The position numbers were made by a program, and so were the translations under genes. Below the pieces are notes generated by a model that did not search any database, was not told the DNA's origin, and worked only from the letters and a program-made list of their open reading frames with translations. From DATKFM01 sp963810485 (lineage in GTDB: Bacteria; Pseudomonadota; Alphaproteobacteria; Dongiales; Dongiaceae): a stretch of DNA of 64,000 bases. Location of the stretch: positions 248,001 through 312,000 of the forward strand of contig CAWENQ010000004.1 in assembly GCA_963810485.1 (NCBI GenBank), written 5' to 3'. This document shows, in pieces, positions 1 to 8,890 of this stretch (the stretch's first letter is position 1; every line of letters begins with the position of its first letter).

Positions 1-2
1 TG

Positions 3-266
3 CCGCTGCGGCTCTGGACCTATGTCGGCGCCTTCATCGTCGCGGCCGACTTGCTCTATGCGCTGTTCCTCGTGCTCCGCACCATCGTTCTCGGCGTGGA
101 TGTTCCCGGCTATGCCTCGCTCATGGTCGTCGTGCTGCTGATGGGCGCGATCAACCTGATCACCCTCGGCATTTTCGGCGAGTACCTGGCGCGCGTTTAT
201 ACCGAGGTCAAGGGACGGCCCCTCTATGTCGTCCGCGACAGCATCGGATTTCAGAGACTTGAGTGA
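3..266 (+). CDS. Glycosyltransferase family 2, C-terminal membrane part (5' truncated by window edge)
   Basis: The reading frame is open from the first bases, so the gene starts before the window. The visible 87 residues contain two hydrophobic helices followed by the conserved ending FGEYLARVYTEVKGRPLYVV. This ending is typical of GtrB/DPM1-like glycosyltransferases that load a sugar onto undecaprenyl or dolichyl phosphate at the inner membrane. The catalytic GT-A domain is outside the window. A methyltransferase follows 21 bases downstream and a GtrA family protein after that, which fits a small operon for lipid-linked sugar transfer. The family call is firm from the tail; the sugar cannot be told. 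Confidence 0.85.
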   Translation, partial: PLRLWTYVGAFIVAADLLYALFLVLRTIVLGVDVPGYASLMVVVLLMGAINLITLGIFGEYLARVYTEVKGRPLYVVRDSIGFQRLE

Positions 267-287
267 AAAATCAGCGGATCAGGAGAA

Positions 288-1016
288 ATGGACCCCGCAA
301 TCTACAACCGCATGGCGGACGTCGAAGACAGCCACTGGTGGTTCGCCGCGCGCCGCCAGCTGATCGCCGGACTGATCGCCCGGCGGATCGCCCCGTCGGC
401 GAATGCGAATGTCCTGGAGGCCGGCTGCGGCACCGGCGGCAATCTCGCCATGCTCGGGCAATTCGGCCGCGTCCGCGCGTTCGAACCCGACGAGTCCGCG
501 CGCGCGCGGGCGGCGGCGAAATCGGGCCTCGATATCCGGCCCGGATTCTTGCCCCATGACTTGCCGGCGGATTACGATGGTTTCGATCTGATCGCCGCTC
601 TCGATGTGCTCGAGCATGTGGACGACGATCTCGGCAGCTTCCGCGCCCTGGGGCAACGCCTGCGGCCGGGCGGCCATCTGTTCGTCACCGTGCCGGCCTA
701 TCCGTCGCTGTGGAGCCGCCACGACGATCTGCACCATCACAAGCGCCGCTATGACAAGGCGCGGCTGCTGCAGGCGCTCGGCGGCGCCGGCCTGGAGCCG
801 CGCTTCCTGAGCTTCTTCAACATGCTGCTGTTCCCGCTCGTCCTGACCAAGCGGCTGGTGGACCGGGCCACCAACGGCGGCGGCGATGACGACCGCCTGC
901 CGCCGCCCTTGATCAACGAAACGTTGCGGCGCGTGTTCGCCGCCGAGCGCCACGCGCTGAGCCGCACCGCGCTGCCCTTCGGCCTGTCGCTCGTCGCCAT
1001 TGCCCAGCGGCCCTGA
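288..1016 (+). CDS. Class I SAM-dependent methyltransferase
   Basis: The product is 242 residues. The SAM-binding motif I, VLEAGCGTGG, is at residues 42-51. An acidic residue ends the next strand (AFEPDES), and ALDVLEHVDDD matches the post-motif region of the Methyltransf_11/23 type. The start at 288 follows AGGAGA at 281-286. The gene lies between a GtrB-like glycosyltransferase and a GtrA-like protein and almost touches the latter, so its substrate may be a sugar or lipid-linked sugar. That substrate is inferred from neighbours only. No membrane segment is obvious. Confidence 0.85.
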   Translation: MDPAIYNRMADVEDSHWWFAARRQLIAGLIARRIAPSANANVLEAGCGTGGNLAMLGQFGRVRAFEPDESARARAAAKSGLDIRPGFLPHDLPADYDGFDLIAALDVLEHVDDDLGSFRALGQRLRPGGHLFVTVPAYPSLWSRHDDLHHHKRRYDKARLLQALGGAGLEPRFLSFFNMLLFPLVLTKRLVDRATNGGGDDDRLPPPLINETLRRVFAAERHALSRTALPFGLSLVAIAQRP

Positions 1017-1017
1017 G

Positions 1018-1410
1018 ATGAGCGCTGCCACCCTGCGCCAGTTCCTGCGCTTCGGTCTGGTCGGCATCGCCGCCAGCCTGACGCATGTCGCCGTGGCGCT
1101 GACGCTGATCGAACAGGCGGGGATCGACGTGATGGCGGCGAACGCCCTGGCGTTCTGCATCGCCGTGCTGGTTTCCTATGCCGGCAACCATGCCTGGACA
1201 TTCCGCGCCGATGGCCGTCACGGCCGGCATTTTCCCCGCTTCCTCGCCACATCCCTGGCCGGCCTGGCCCTGAACCAGGCGATCGTCTTCCTGGCCACCC
1301 GGCATTTCGGCCTCGGCTATCTCGGCGCAATCCTCATCGTCGTGGCGCTGGTGCCTTTGCTGACCTTCGCCGCCAGCAAACTCTGGGCCTTCGCCGGCGC
1401 CCGCGCGTAG
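1018..1410 (+). CDS. GtrA family membrane protein
   Basis: The product is 130 residues with four predicted membrane helices. The N-terminus LRQFLRFGLVGIAAS and the internal motif VSYAGNHAWTFRA are characteristic of GtrA/DPMS3 proteins, which are thought to flip or position polyprenyl-linked sugars. The start at 1018 is chosen because it lies two bases after the methyltransferase stop (1014-1016); an in-frame upstream extension to 1000 would overlap that gene. Together with the GtrB-like gene at the window edge it forms the usual GtrA/GtrB pair, here with a methyltransferase between them. Confidence 0.85.
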   Translation: MSAATLRQFLRFGLVGIAASLTHVAVALTLIEQAGIDVMAANALAFCIAVLVSYAGNHAWTFRADGRHGRHFPRFLATSLAGLALNQAIVFLATRHFGLGYLGAILIVVALVPLLTFAASKLWAFAGARA

Positions 1411-1606
1411 TCAGACGGCACCGCCGCGGCCTCAGTTGCGCGCAGCAGCGGCGTCCTTGCGCCCCAACGGCGGTCTAGTGGCAGTGCAGCCATCGCAAAC
1501 ATCGGCCTCGCCTCGAAGCAGGTTAGGCCTCACCCGTTTGCGATGCCCGTATCCCGATGCAATTATGGGTTTGTCTCATCCTCGACTTCAACCTGGAGTG
1601 GCTGCG

Positions 1607-2524
1607 ATGCGCTGGTTCTTTTGCCTGCTATGCCTGATCTCTGTATTGAGCGGCTGCGGTACGCCAAAGCAGTCGGCGCCACAGGTAAGTTTTGAGAATA
1701 GCCTGACCCAATCGATCGAATCCGGGCAGCTCACCGGCAGCGCCCTGGCCGAGGCACATCTCATGCGCGGGCAGCAGCGCTTGCTTCACGATAATGCCGA
1801 TGGCGCCCTTGCGGATTTCGCCAAGGCCGAAGCAGAAGCGCCGGGAACGGCTGATATCTATATCTGGCGCGCCAATGCCTATGTCAAAAAGAAGGACTTC
1901 GCGGCGGCGGCGGCTGACTACCAGAAGCTTCTGCAGCTCCTGCCCCAGGACAAATCATGGATCATCTGCATACGGGCGGCCGCGTGGCGCGAGGGCGGCA
2001 GATATTTCGAGGAGCTTGCTGACTATGAAACAGTCTTGCGCGAGGAGCCGGACTTCTGGTTGGCCCGTGCCGGCCGTGGCATGATGTTGGCAAAGTCCGG
2101 CAGAAGCGACGAAGCCTTGCCGGACTTGACCTATGCGATCGAACGGGCGCCCAAGAAGCTGGACTTTCCAGAACGGCTTTTGTCGCTGCCGCGCTATGGC
2201 GGCTTCCTGCTGGTGAAATACGAGGTTGCGGTTACGTCGGATGCAGGCGTGAAGGAAGCGCTGCGGGAGCGCGCCTACATCTATTTCCGCCGCGCGGACT
2301 ACGAACGCGCAATCACTGACTTCGAATCCTACGCCGAAAAATCATTCCGCGATCCCGAGCCCAAGGTGCAGATCGGCCTGGCCCAGTTCGCGCTCGGCCA
2401 GTGCCGGATTGGCTATCAGTCCATGCGGACGGCGAATTGGTTCACCGACGAAGATCTGGACCAGATCCTCGAAAAGAACCGCGCCTTCATCGAAAAGACC
2501 GAATGCGCCGACTTCGTGTTTTGA
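1607..2524 (+). CDS. TPR-repeat lipoprotein, function unknown
   Basis: The product is 305 residues. The N-terminus has a short charged start, a hydrophobic core and the lipobox LSGC near residue 17, so it should be exported and lipid-anchored. The body holds several tetratricopeptide-like helical repeats, for example a segment with ADFAKAEAEAPGTADIYIW and another around RAYIYFRRADYERAITDF. The start at 1607 is chosen because it gives a proper signal peptide; the frame stays open to 1436 but that extension has no membrane-targeting character. TPR lipoproteins usually serve as protein-interaction scaffolds. No specific role can be assigned. It stands alone, convergent with ohr. Confidence 0.75.
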   Translation: MRWFFCLLCLISVLSGCGTPKQSAPQVSFENSLTQSIESGQLTGSALAEAHLMRGQQRLLHDNADGALADFAKAEAEAPGTADIYIWRANAYVKKKDFAAAAADYQKLLQLLPQDKSWIICIRAAAWREGGRYFEELADYETVLREEPDFWLARAGRGMMLAKSGRSDEALPDLTYAIERAPKKLDFPERLLSLPRYGGFLLVKYEVAVTSDAGVKEALRERAYIYFRRADYERAITDFESYAEKSFRDPEPKVQIGLAQFALGQCRIGYQSMRTANWFTDEDLDQILEKNRAFIEKTECADFVF

Positions 2525-2537
2525 CGTCTAGGCCCGA

Positions 2538-2975
2538 CTATCCTCCGACTACCTCGATCTGCACATCCACATTGTTCCGGGTAGCGTGCGAGTACGGGCA
2601 GATCCCCTCATGGGCCTTCTTCACCAGCGCGGCGAGGTCCGCCTGGGGCAGGCTCTTGTCCTCGACACGCATTTTCACGGCCAGGCCAAAGCCGCCGAGG
2701 TCGCGCGGACCAATGGAAACGGCGGCGGTGACTATCGCCTTGGTCGTGTCCTTCTTCTGCTGCTTCGCGACGAAGTCCAGCGCACCGTTGAAGCAGGCGG
2801 CATAGCCGGCGGCGAACAGATGCTCCGGCGTGGTGGTGTTCGGCTTGCCCGGCCCGCCCATTTCCTTCGGGACCGACAGGTTGACCGCGACCGAATGATC
2901 GCTGGCTTCGGCATGGCCATTGCGACCGCCGGTCGAGGTGGCTGTTGCGGTGAACAGCGTCTTGATCTTGTCCAT
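2538..2975 (-). CDS. ohr: Organic hydroperoxide resistance protein (Ohr/OsmC family)
   Basis: The product is 145 residues, the usual Ohr length. It has the two redox cysteines of the family: Cys61 in AAGYAACFNGAL and Cys126 in GICPYSHATR. Ohr is a cytosolic thiol peroxidase that reduces organic and fatty-acid hydroperoxides using lipoylated proteins. The start at 2975 is preceded on the minus strand by a CAGGAGGAGT ribosome-binding site; the frame runs further upstream to 3044 but the family begins at MDKIKTLFTA. No ohrR regulator gene is adjacent, and no clear operator was seen upstream. Confidence 0.93.
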   Translation of the reverse strand: MDKIKTLFTATATSTGGRNGHAEASDHSVAVNLSVPKEMGGPGKPNTTTPEHLFAAGYAACFNGALDFVAKQQKKDTTKAIVTAAVSIGPRDLGGFGLAVKMRVEDKSLPQADLAALVKKAHEGICPYSHATRNNVDVQIEVVGG

Positions 2976-3289
2976 GACTCCTCCTGATGGATCGATGGGG
3001 CATTCCGGTCCGGATTGCATACCATCGGCGGCCGGGTTTGGCATCCGCTGTTAACTTCTGACGCGCGCTCGATTTCCAACCTTCCCTCTTCAAGATTGTC
3101 GGCGAAACCGAAGAAATTCCGTGATTCTCAACGTTCTTGCGGGCGCTCCCCGAAACGTCGCGCGCCCGGACGCATTGACGATCGCGTCTGGCCGTTAACC
3201 ACCAATTGACCTTTCGGCGTCACACTTCCCCACAGTCCGGCGATGTGTCGGCTGTAGCACCGGCCTCAAGGATTTCCGGGAGCTCAGTG
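2976..3289. other. Divergent intergenic region between ohr and a Sel1-repeat gene
   Basis: These 314 bases separate two divergent genes and must hold both promoters. The ohr ribosome-binding site lies at the left edge and GGGAG at 3278-3282 serves the plus-strand gene. I see no convincing promoter hexamers, operator palindrome, terminator or small gene. Confidence 0.5.
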
Positions 3290-4531
3290 ATGTCGCGCAA
3301 GCCCCTGTTGCTCACCTACGCCGCCCCTGCGCTGCTCGCGCTCGCGCTTTTTTCCGTGCCTGCGCAGGCAGACCTGGCGGCAGGCAACGCTGCCTACCAG
3401 GCCGGCGACTATACAACGGCACTGACCGAACTCGTGCCGGTCGCCGAGCGCGGCAATGTCGAAGCACAGGCTATCGTCGGCAGGATCTTTCTCGACGGCA
3501 AGGGCGTGGCGAAGGACAGGGCGCGGGCGGCAAAATATCTCACCGCAGCGGCCAGAGCCGGAAATCCACAAGCGCAGAGCGATCTCGGCGAGATGTATCG
3601 CGAAGGCCTCGGCCTGCCGAAGGACGATGCAAAGGCGTTGCACTGGTATCGCCTCGCCGCGGAGCAGGGTGACAGTCAAGCGCAATACCACGCCGGCCTG
3701 CTGCTGCTGGAGGGGCGCGGCGGCCACAAGGACGTGCCGCAGGGCATGAAATTGCTGACCCGTGCGGCCGAGAACGGCAACATGACCGCCGCACTCCGCC
3801 TCGGCGATATCTACGCCGAAGGTGCGGCCGCTCCGGCCGTTCCGATGGCGCCTCACCTCGCCTCGATCTGGTATGAGCAGGCATCGCTGGAGGGCAATGC
3901 CACGGCGCAACAGAAGCTCGGCGTGCTCTACCGCGACGGGATCGGTGTGCCGCAGAATGCTCTCAAGGCATATTCCCTTTTTCGCCAATCGGCGGAGTCC
4001 GGCGATCAATGGGGCGAATACTATTTCGGCGAAGCCTACCGGAACGGCAGCGGCATCGCGCGCGACTACGATATCGCCCGGCAGTGGTTCGCGAAATCGG
4101 CGCAGCAGGGCAACGCGGCGGCGATGATCGCCCTCGGTGACATGAACCGCGACGGCAAAGGCTCGAAGCGCAACTATCCGGCGGCGATGGACTGGTACTT
4201 GAAGTCGGTCGCAGCGGGAAATTTCACCGCGGCCTATAACATCGGCAAGCTCTACAGTTGCGGCTGGGGCGTGCAGCAGGATTATGGGCAGGCAATGGAT
4301 TGGTTTCGCAAGGGCGCCGACCGCGGCGATGCACGTAGTATGTATGGTATCGCCACGCTGCATCGGCGCGGCGAAGGCCTGGCCGCCGACCCGGACACGG
4401 CCCGCGCCTGGTATCTCAAGGCGTGGCAGCGCGGGTTCAACGTCGCGGAACCCTGGGCGACCACGCCAATCGCCCGCTGGGGCAAGCTGGACGGCAAGCG
4501 CGCCTGCACCAAACGATATCCGGAGGCCTGA
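3290..4531 (+). CDS. Exported Sel1-like repeat protein
   Basis: The product is 413 residues. It starts with a signal peptide (hydrophobic stretch ending SVPAQA, likely cleaved near residue 26). It then carries about ten Sel1-like repeats of about 36 residues with the recurring pattern A-x-x-x-L-G-x-x-Y-x-x-G-x-G-V/L-x-x-D, for example LGVLYRDGIGVPQN and IGKLYSCGWGVQQD. Sel1 repeats build a curved alpha-solenoid for protein binding; bacterial examples act in envelope signalling or host contact. The start at 3290 follows GGGAG at 3278-3282; the in-frame extension to 3206 lacks signal-peptide character. The partner is unknown. Confidence 0.85.
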   Translation: MSRKPLLLTYAAPALLALALFSVPAQADLAAGNAAYQAGDYTTALTELVPVAERGNVEAQAIVGRIFLDGKGVAKDRARAAKYLTAAARAGNPQAQSDLGEMYREGLGLPKDDAKALHWYRLAAEQGDSQAQYHAGLLLLEGRGGHKDVPQGMKLLTRAAENGNMTAALRLGDIYAEGAAAPAVPMAPHLASIWYEQASLEGNATAQQKLGVLYRDGIGVPQNALKAYSLFRQSAESGDQWGEYYFGEAYRNGSGIARDYDIARQWFAKSAQQGNAAAMIALGDMNRDGKGSKRNYPAAMDWYLKSVAAGNFTAAYNIGKLYSCGWGVQQDYGQAMDWFRKGADRGDARSMYGIATLHRRGEGLAADPDTARAWYLKAWQRGFNVAEPWATTPIARWGKLDGKRACTKRYPEA

Positions 4532-4688
4532 ATTCGGCCGCGTCCTTGCTGCAGCGCGACGCGCTGTTTAGACTGGCGACGCGGAACTGATTCCGCGCTA
4601 GCAGCCGGTATCGTTCCCCTTCCGCCATGGCCATCGACATTGCAAACCTGACGCGCCGCAGTAGCCGTCCGCGGCCGGAGACCCGGCC

Positions 4689-5606
4689 GTGAGCCTCTGG
4701 CGCCTGCTGCTCATCGCCATCGTCATCATCGACGGCGCGGCGTGGGGCGGCCTCTACACCGTCGCCAAGGCGGTGATCGATCGCGGCGCGCATCCCCTGG
4801 GCGTCGCGATCTATGAAGGCCTCGGCGCGGGCATCTTCCTGCTGTCGATCTGCCTGGTCACCGGCCGCCGGCTGCCAATCGCGCTCAGGGATCTGCGCTT
4901 CTATCTGATCAATGGCGTGCTCGGCGTCAGCATTCCGGCGGTCGCGATCTTCTTTGCGACGGAGCATCTGCCGGTCGGCATCGTCACCCTGTTCTTCGCC
5001 CTCGTTCCCGTGATGACCTATGGCTTCGCGCTGGCGGCCGGCATGGAGGGCGTGGATGCGATGCGGGTGGGCGGCATTGTCTGCGGCCTCCTGGGCATGC
5101 TGCTGATCGTGCTGCCGGACGCCAGCCTGCCCAATCCGGGGGCGGTGGGCTGGGTGTTGATCGGTTTTGCCGCCTGCTCCTGCTATGCGATCCAAAGCGT
5201 CTATATTGCGAAGCGCACGCCGTCGCATATCGACACGCTGATGATGGCGGCGGGCACCATGCTCTGCGGCGGCGGCGTGCTGCTGCCGATCGGCATCGCC
5301 ACCGGCACGGTGGTGTTGCCCTGGCCGCCCAATGACCTAATCGTCCTGGGGCTGGTCGCGGTCGGCGCGATCAACTGCGCAGCGATCCTGCTGTTCTTCT
5401 GGCTGATCCGCGTCGCCGGCCCGGTGTTCGCGGTGCAGACCGGCGCGACGACCATCCTGGCCGGCGTGATCTTCGGCTACGTGCTGTTCGACGAGCGGCT
5501 CAGCCTATGGGTCTGGGGCGCCATCGCGATGATGGCCATCGGCGTGATGCTGGTGCAGCCGCGGTCGAAAGCGGCTGCGATTCAAGCCGCCGAGAAGCGC
5601 TTGTAG
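4689..5606 (+). CDS. DMT superfamily transporter (EamA family)
   Basis: The product is 305 residues with about ten hydrophobic helices arranged as two EamA repeats, the normal architecture for inner-membrane drug/metabolite exporters. Motifs such as AWGGLYTVAKAVID near the N-terminus and GVIFGYVLFDERLSLWVWGA near the C-terminus fit the two EamA halves. The start codon is GTG at 4689. The 3' end overlaps the convergent cbtA gene by 25 bases. The substrate cannot be predicted from sequence; amino acids or other metabolites are typical for the family. Confidence 0.88.
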   Translation: MSLWRLLLIAIVIIDGAAWGGLYTVAKAVIDRGAHPLGVAIYEGLGAGIFLLSICLVTGRRLPIALRDLRFYLINGVLGVSIPAVAIFFATEHLPVGIVTLFFALVPVMTYGFALAAGMEGVDAMRVGGIVCGLLGMLLIVLPDASLPNPGAVGWVLIGFAACSCYAIQSVYIAKRTPSHIDTLMMAAGTMLCGGGVLLPIGIATGTVVLPWPPNDLIVLGLVAVGAINCAAILLFFWLIRVAGPVFAVQTGATTILAGVIFGYVLFDERLSLWVWGAIAMMAIGVMLVQPRSKAAAIQAAEKRL

Positions 5607-6310
5607 AAAAAGCCCGACGCAGCGCCCAGCGCCAGCCAGAACAACAGCATCGTCACCATGACCACGAGGATGAACTCGTGGGCCAGCGATTCCGGTGCCA
5701 GGCCGCCATGGGCCTCCGGCTGCGGCGCACCGATGATGTGCGGCGCCGCGATCAGCGCAACGGCGATGACGTAGTACTGAATGCGGCGGCCATAGACGAT
5801 GAGCGCGATGCCGCCACCGGTGGCCAGCACCGTGGCCCACCACCAAAGCTGACGGTCGGCCAGCGGTGCTGCTTCCGTGCCCGGCACTTCCGGCGGCAGG
5901 CCAAGCGATGGCGCCAGCACGAAACTCGCAAAACCCGCCAGGCCCCAGAGCAAGCCGCGCTTCAGCGTCGCCTCGCCGGTCACCGCGAAACCGGCGCCCA
6001 GCAGCAGCGAGAAGCCCACGGCCATCAGCGTGTTGTTCAGAAGGGTGTAGAGCAACCGCTCCGTACCATCTTCTGGCGCCCAGGCCTCGGCCCCATGTTC
6101 ATGCTCGTGGGACTGTGCGGCGGCCGTTTCCCCGGCCGCGGCGTCGGTCGTCACCGCCGGGGCTTCGGCGGCGGCGTTTTCATAGGTCTCCGCCTCCAGG
6201 ATCAGCGACGAAACTCCAACATGGCCGACGTTCCACAGCAGCGTCAACAAGGCGCCGCCGATCAGACCGGCGACAACAGCGGTGAACAGAATCTGGCGGA
6301 AGACGGACAT
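5582..6310 (-). CDS. cbtA: Cobalt transporter subunit CbtA
   Basis: The product is 242 residues with about five membrane helices and a soluble His/Glu-containing loop (QSHEHEHGAEAW) between helices 1 and 2. The N-terminus FRQILFTAVVAGLIGGALLT and the pattern of helices match CbtA, a predicted cobalt permease found in alphaproteobacteria beside cobalamin genes. It follows cbtB by 28 bases and ends the minus-strand unit cobA-cobB-cbtB-cbtA, so it probably feeds cobalt to the chelatases encoded nearby. Transport has been inferred for the family from riboswitch and gene context more than from biochemistry. Confidence 0.88.
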   Translation of the reverse strand: MSVFRQILFTAVVAGLIGGALLTLLWNVGHVGVSSLILEAETYENAAAEAPAVTTDAAAGETAAAQSHEHEHGAEAWAPEDGTERLLYTLLNNTLMAVGFSLLLGAGFAVTGEATLKRGLLWGLAGFASFVLAPSLGLPPEVPGTEAAPLADRQLWWWATVLATGGGIALIVYGRRIQYYVIAVALIAAPHIIGAPQPEAHGGLAPESLAHEFILVVMVTMLLFWLALGAASGFFYKRFSAA

Positions 6311-6338
6311 GACCTACCCGATATGCTGGAATGGAAAA

Positions 6339-6530
6339 TTAGTGGCAGGGAAACGCGGCGCCGTGGCGGGTATCGTGAGCGGCGTTGTGCAGCACATCGG
6401 AACCGGCAAACCCGACCATCGTGATGACGAAAAGACCGATCGCGGCGGCAAGCGCGGCGGGCACCACCACAGCGGCCCGGCTGCCGGCGGCACTAGTCTT
6501 CAGCGTCTTGGTTTCGTTGGGGGATTCCAT
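6339..6530 (-). CDS. cbtB: Cobalt transporter subunit CbtB
   Basis: This small protein of 63 residues has one membrane helix (about residues 19-41). The periplasmic tail is metal-binding: HNAAHDTRHGAAFPCH carries four histidines and one cysteine. This is the signature of CbtB, the short partner of CbtA. It lies between cobB and cbtA on the same strand. The 105 bases between its start and the cobB stop contain no recognisable cobalamin riboswitch, although such a riboswitch is common ahead of cbtB in other genomes. Here it is probably read through from cobA. Confidence 0.88.
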   Translation of the reverse strand: MESPNETKTLKTSAAGSRAAVVVPAALAAAIGLFVITMVGFAGSDVLHNAAHDTRHGAAFPCH

Positions 6531-6635
6531 GGCAGAAGCGACTCCTCTGTTCTAATCAGCAAACCATGCCGGAACCGTTCGGACTCGGCAAGATGCAAGC
6601 CGACAGCAAAGCGCCGGGAAGCGACCTGCGGCTCG

Positions 6636-7940
6636 TCAGGCCGAGTCGATCAGGTGGCAGAAGGAGCCGGCGACTCTGCCCCGGCGCAGGCCCATGGACC
6701 CCACGGACTCGCCCCGCGCGTTGGCGGCGCCGAACAGAGGCTCGCCGTCCTCCCGCAGGATGGTGGCGTAGTGGAATTCATGGCCGCGGAACTTCTGACC
6801 TGCTCTGCCGATAGCCGTGTCCTGCTTCAAGGCGACCTGACGGTATCCCAGATGGAGCCGGCGCTCGGCGAAACTGGTGGCCACGGGCAAGAGACCCGCC
6901 ATGGGGTGGCGCTGGCCCTCGGCATCCACAAGCGATTCGCCCATCACCATGTAACCGCCGCATTCGCCATAGACCGCCGCCCCGCGTGTGGCGGCTCGGC
7001 GAAGGCCATCCTTGAACCGGCAAGCGGCAGCGAGGCGGTCGCCATGGAGCTCCGGATAGCCGCCCGGCAGATACACGGCGTCCGCGTCTTCAGCCGGCGG
7101 CTCATCGGCCAGCGGCGAGAAGAAGCTGAGACCGGCGCCCTGCCGCTGCCATCCCTCCAGCACTGCTGGATAGGCGAAGGAGAACGCGGTGTCCCGGGCG
7201 ATGGTGATCCGCTGGCCGAGCGGCGGCGTCGCCAGCCCCGTGCCGGCATCGGCCACCTGGAGCGGCCCGGCCAGATCTGCGAGACGCGGGAGATCGACCG
7301 TCGCTTCCACGCGTTGGGCGGCACGGTCCACGAACTCCTCCAGCCGCTCATGCTCGGCTGCCTGCACCAGGCCCAGATGCCGGTCCGGCAGCACCAGCGC
7401 CCCATCGCGCGGCACGGCGCCTAGCACTGGCAGCCCCAGCGGCGTCACGGCCTGGCGCAGCATGGCCTCATGGGCCGGCCCGCCGACGCGGTTGAAGATC
7501 ACGCCTGAAATCGGCACATCGGCACGATGGCCCATGAATCCCCGCAGCAAGGCGGCGACCGACGCCGCCTGGCCGCGCACATCCACCACCAGCACCACCG
7601 GCAATCCGGTCAGCGCCGCCACATCGGCCGTCGAGCCGGAGTTGTCGGCGGCGCCGTCGAACAGCCCCATGACGCCCTCGCCGACGATCAGGTCGGAATC
7701 GTCGTCGAGGCGCCGCAGGATCTGCGCCACCGTCGCCGGCCGCATGGCCCAGAGGTCGATGTTGAAGCTAGGCCGGCCGGTGGCGGCGGCGTGAAAAGCC
7801 GGATCGATGTAATCCGGGCCGACCTTGAAGGCGCCAATACGTGGATATTGCCGCGACAGGGCGCGGAGCAGGCCCAAAGTCAGCACGGTCTTGCCGCTGC
7901 CGGAGGCGGGCGCGGCCAGGATGACGCCCCGCGCGGCCAT
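6636..7940 (-). CDS. cobB: Cobyrinate a,c-diamide synthase
   Basis: The product is 434 residues. CobB/CbiA amidates the a and c side chains of the corrin ring using glutamine and ATP. The N-terminal ATP-binding domain has the P-loop APASGSGKT at residues 10-18 and the family motif VGPDYIDPAFH. The C-terminal glutamine amidotransferase domain has its catalytic cysteine in YGECGGYM (Cys327). The start at 7940 overlaps the cobA stop by one base (TGATG), showing translational coupling. The frame is open further upstream but that part is the shadow of cobA. In the aerobic route its substrate is hydrogenobyrinate, in the anaerobic route cobyrinate; the mixed gene set leaves this open. Confidence 0.95.
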   Translation of the reverse strand: MAARGVILAAPASGSGKTVLTLGLLRALSRQYPRIGAFKVGPDYIDPAFHAAATGRPSFNIDLWAMRPATVAQILRRLDDDSDLIVGEGVMGLFDGAADNSGSTADVAALTGLPVVLVVDVRGQAASVAALLRGFMGHRADVPISGVIFNRVGGPAHEAMLRQAVTPLGLPVLGAVPRDGALVLPDRHLGLVQAAEHERLEEFVDRAAQRVEATVDLPRLADLAGPLQVADAGTGLATPPLGQRITIARDTAFSFAYPAVLEGWQRQGAGLSFFSPLADEPPAEDADAVYLPGGYPELHGDRLAAACRFKDGLRRAATRGAAVYGECGGYMVMGESLVDAEGQRHPMAGLLPVATSFAERRLHLGYRQVALKQDTAIGRAGQKFRGHEFHYATILREDGEPLFGAANARGESVGSMGLRRGRVAGSFCHLIDSA

Positions 7941-8782
7941 CAGCCGGTCTCGGTCTGGCCGCGATCGCCCAGAGGATCGGCGGTCAGGCTGCGGCCGGTC
8001 AGGGCGCCCAGCCAATCCAGCCCGGCGCGCAGCCGCACCACATCGCCGATCACCAGCAACGCCGGCGGCTCCAGCCCACTGGCAGCGGCATCGGCGACGC
8101 AAGCGCCGAGCGTGGTCTCCAGCACCGCCTGGCTGGGCAGGGTCGCCTGGCTGACGATGGCCATGGGCTCGGAAGGCGATCGGCCATTGTCCAGCAGCCG
8201 CTGCGCGATCAACTCCAAGTGCTTCAGCGCCATGTAGACAACGATAACTGGCGAACCGCGGGCCACGGCCGCCCAATCCACGGAGTCCGGCACCAGGCCG
8301 GTCGCGTCATGGCCGGTGACGAAGGTGACTACGGAGTTGACGGAGCGATGGGTGATGGGAATGCCGGCATAGGCCAGACCGCCGACACCCGCGCTGATGC
8401 CCGGCACGATGCGGAACGGCACCCGCGCTTCCACCAGCGCCAGGGCCTCCTCGCCGCCGCGGCCGAAGATGAAGGGATCGCCGCCTTTCAGCCGCAGCAC
8501 CCGCTTGCCCTCGCGCGCCAGCTGGATCAGCCGGCGGGAGATATCCGGCTGCTTTGGCGACGGCTTGCCGCCACGCTTGCCGGCATACTCCAGCAGCGTG
8601 CCTGAAGGCGCGAGCTTCAAAATGTCGGCGCTGACCAGAGCGTCATAGACCACCACATCCGCCTGCTCTAGGGCGCGCACCGCCAACAGCGTCAACAGCC
8701 CTGGATCGCCGGGCCCGGCGCCGACCAGCCAGACCCAGCCGGATTCGAGGGCAGGAAGATTCGGGAGCGAGGACTGGTTCAC
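7940..8782 (-). CDS. cobA: Uroporphyrinogen-III C-methyltransferase
   Basis: The product is 280 residues, the single-domain CobA/SUMT type without a CysG dehydrogenase domain. It methylates uroporphyrinogen III at C2 and C7 to give precorrin-2, the entry point to siroheme and cobalamin. The tetrapyrrole methylase signature GAGPGDPG is at residues 21-28, and the later motif AGIPITHRSVNS is typical of SUMT. It is the first gene of a minus-strand unit with cobB, cbtB and cbtA and is divergent from cbiD with 108 bases between them, where both promoters must lie. Confidence 0.95.
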   Translation of the reverse strand: MNQSSLPNLPALESGWVWLVGAGPGDPGLLTLLAVRALEQADVVVYDALVSADILKLAPSGTLLEYAGKRGGKPSPKQPDISRRLIQLAREGKRVLRLKGGDPFIFGRGGEEALALVEARVPFRIVPGISAGVGGLAYAGIPITHRSVNSVVTFVTGHDATGLVPDSVDWAAVARGSPVIVVYMALKHLELIAQRLLDNGRSPSEPMAIVSQATLPSQAVLETTLGACVADAAASGLEPPALLVIGDVVRLRAGLDWLGALTGRSLTADPLGDRGQTETG

Positions 8783-8890
8783 GCGGCCTCTTGCATGCGG
8801 TGCTTAGCCAATATATCGGGGCAGCCATGATTCCCCAACGCCATCGTCGCGGACTAGCCATTTCAGGACATCAACCCCTACAATAGCGCC

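Noticed and set aside
6531..6640. Possible cobalamin riboswitch ahead of cbtB
   Set aside because: The 105-base gap has no B12 box, no GCCACTG core and is too short for the aptamer.
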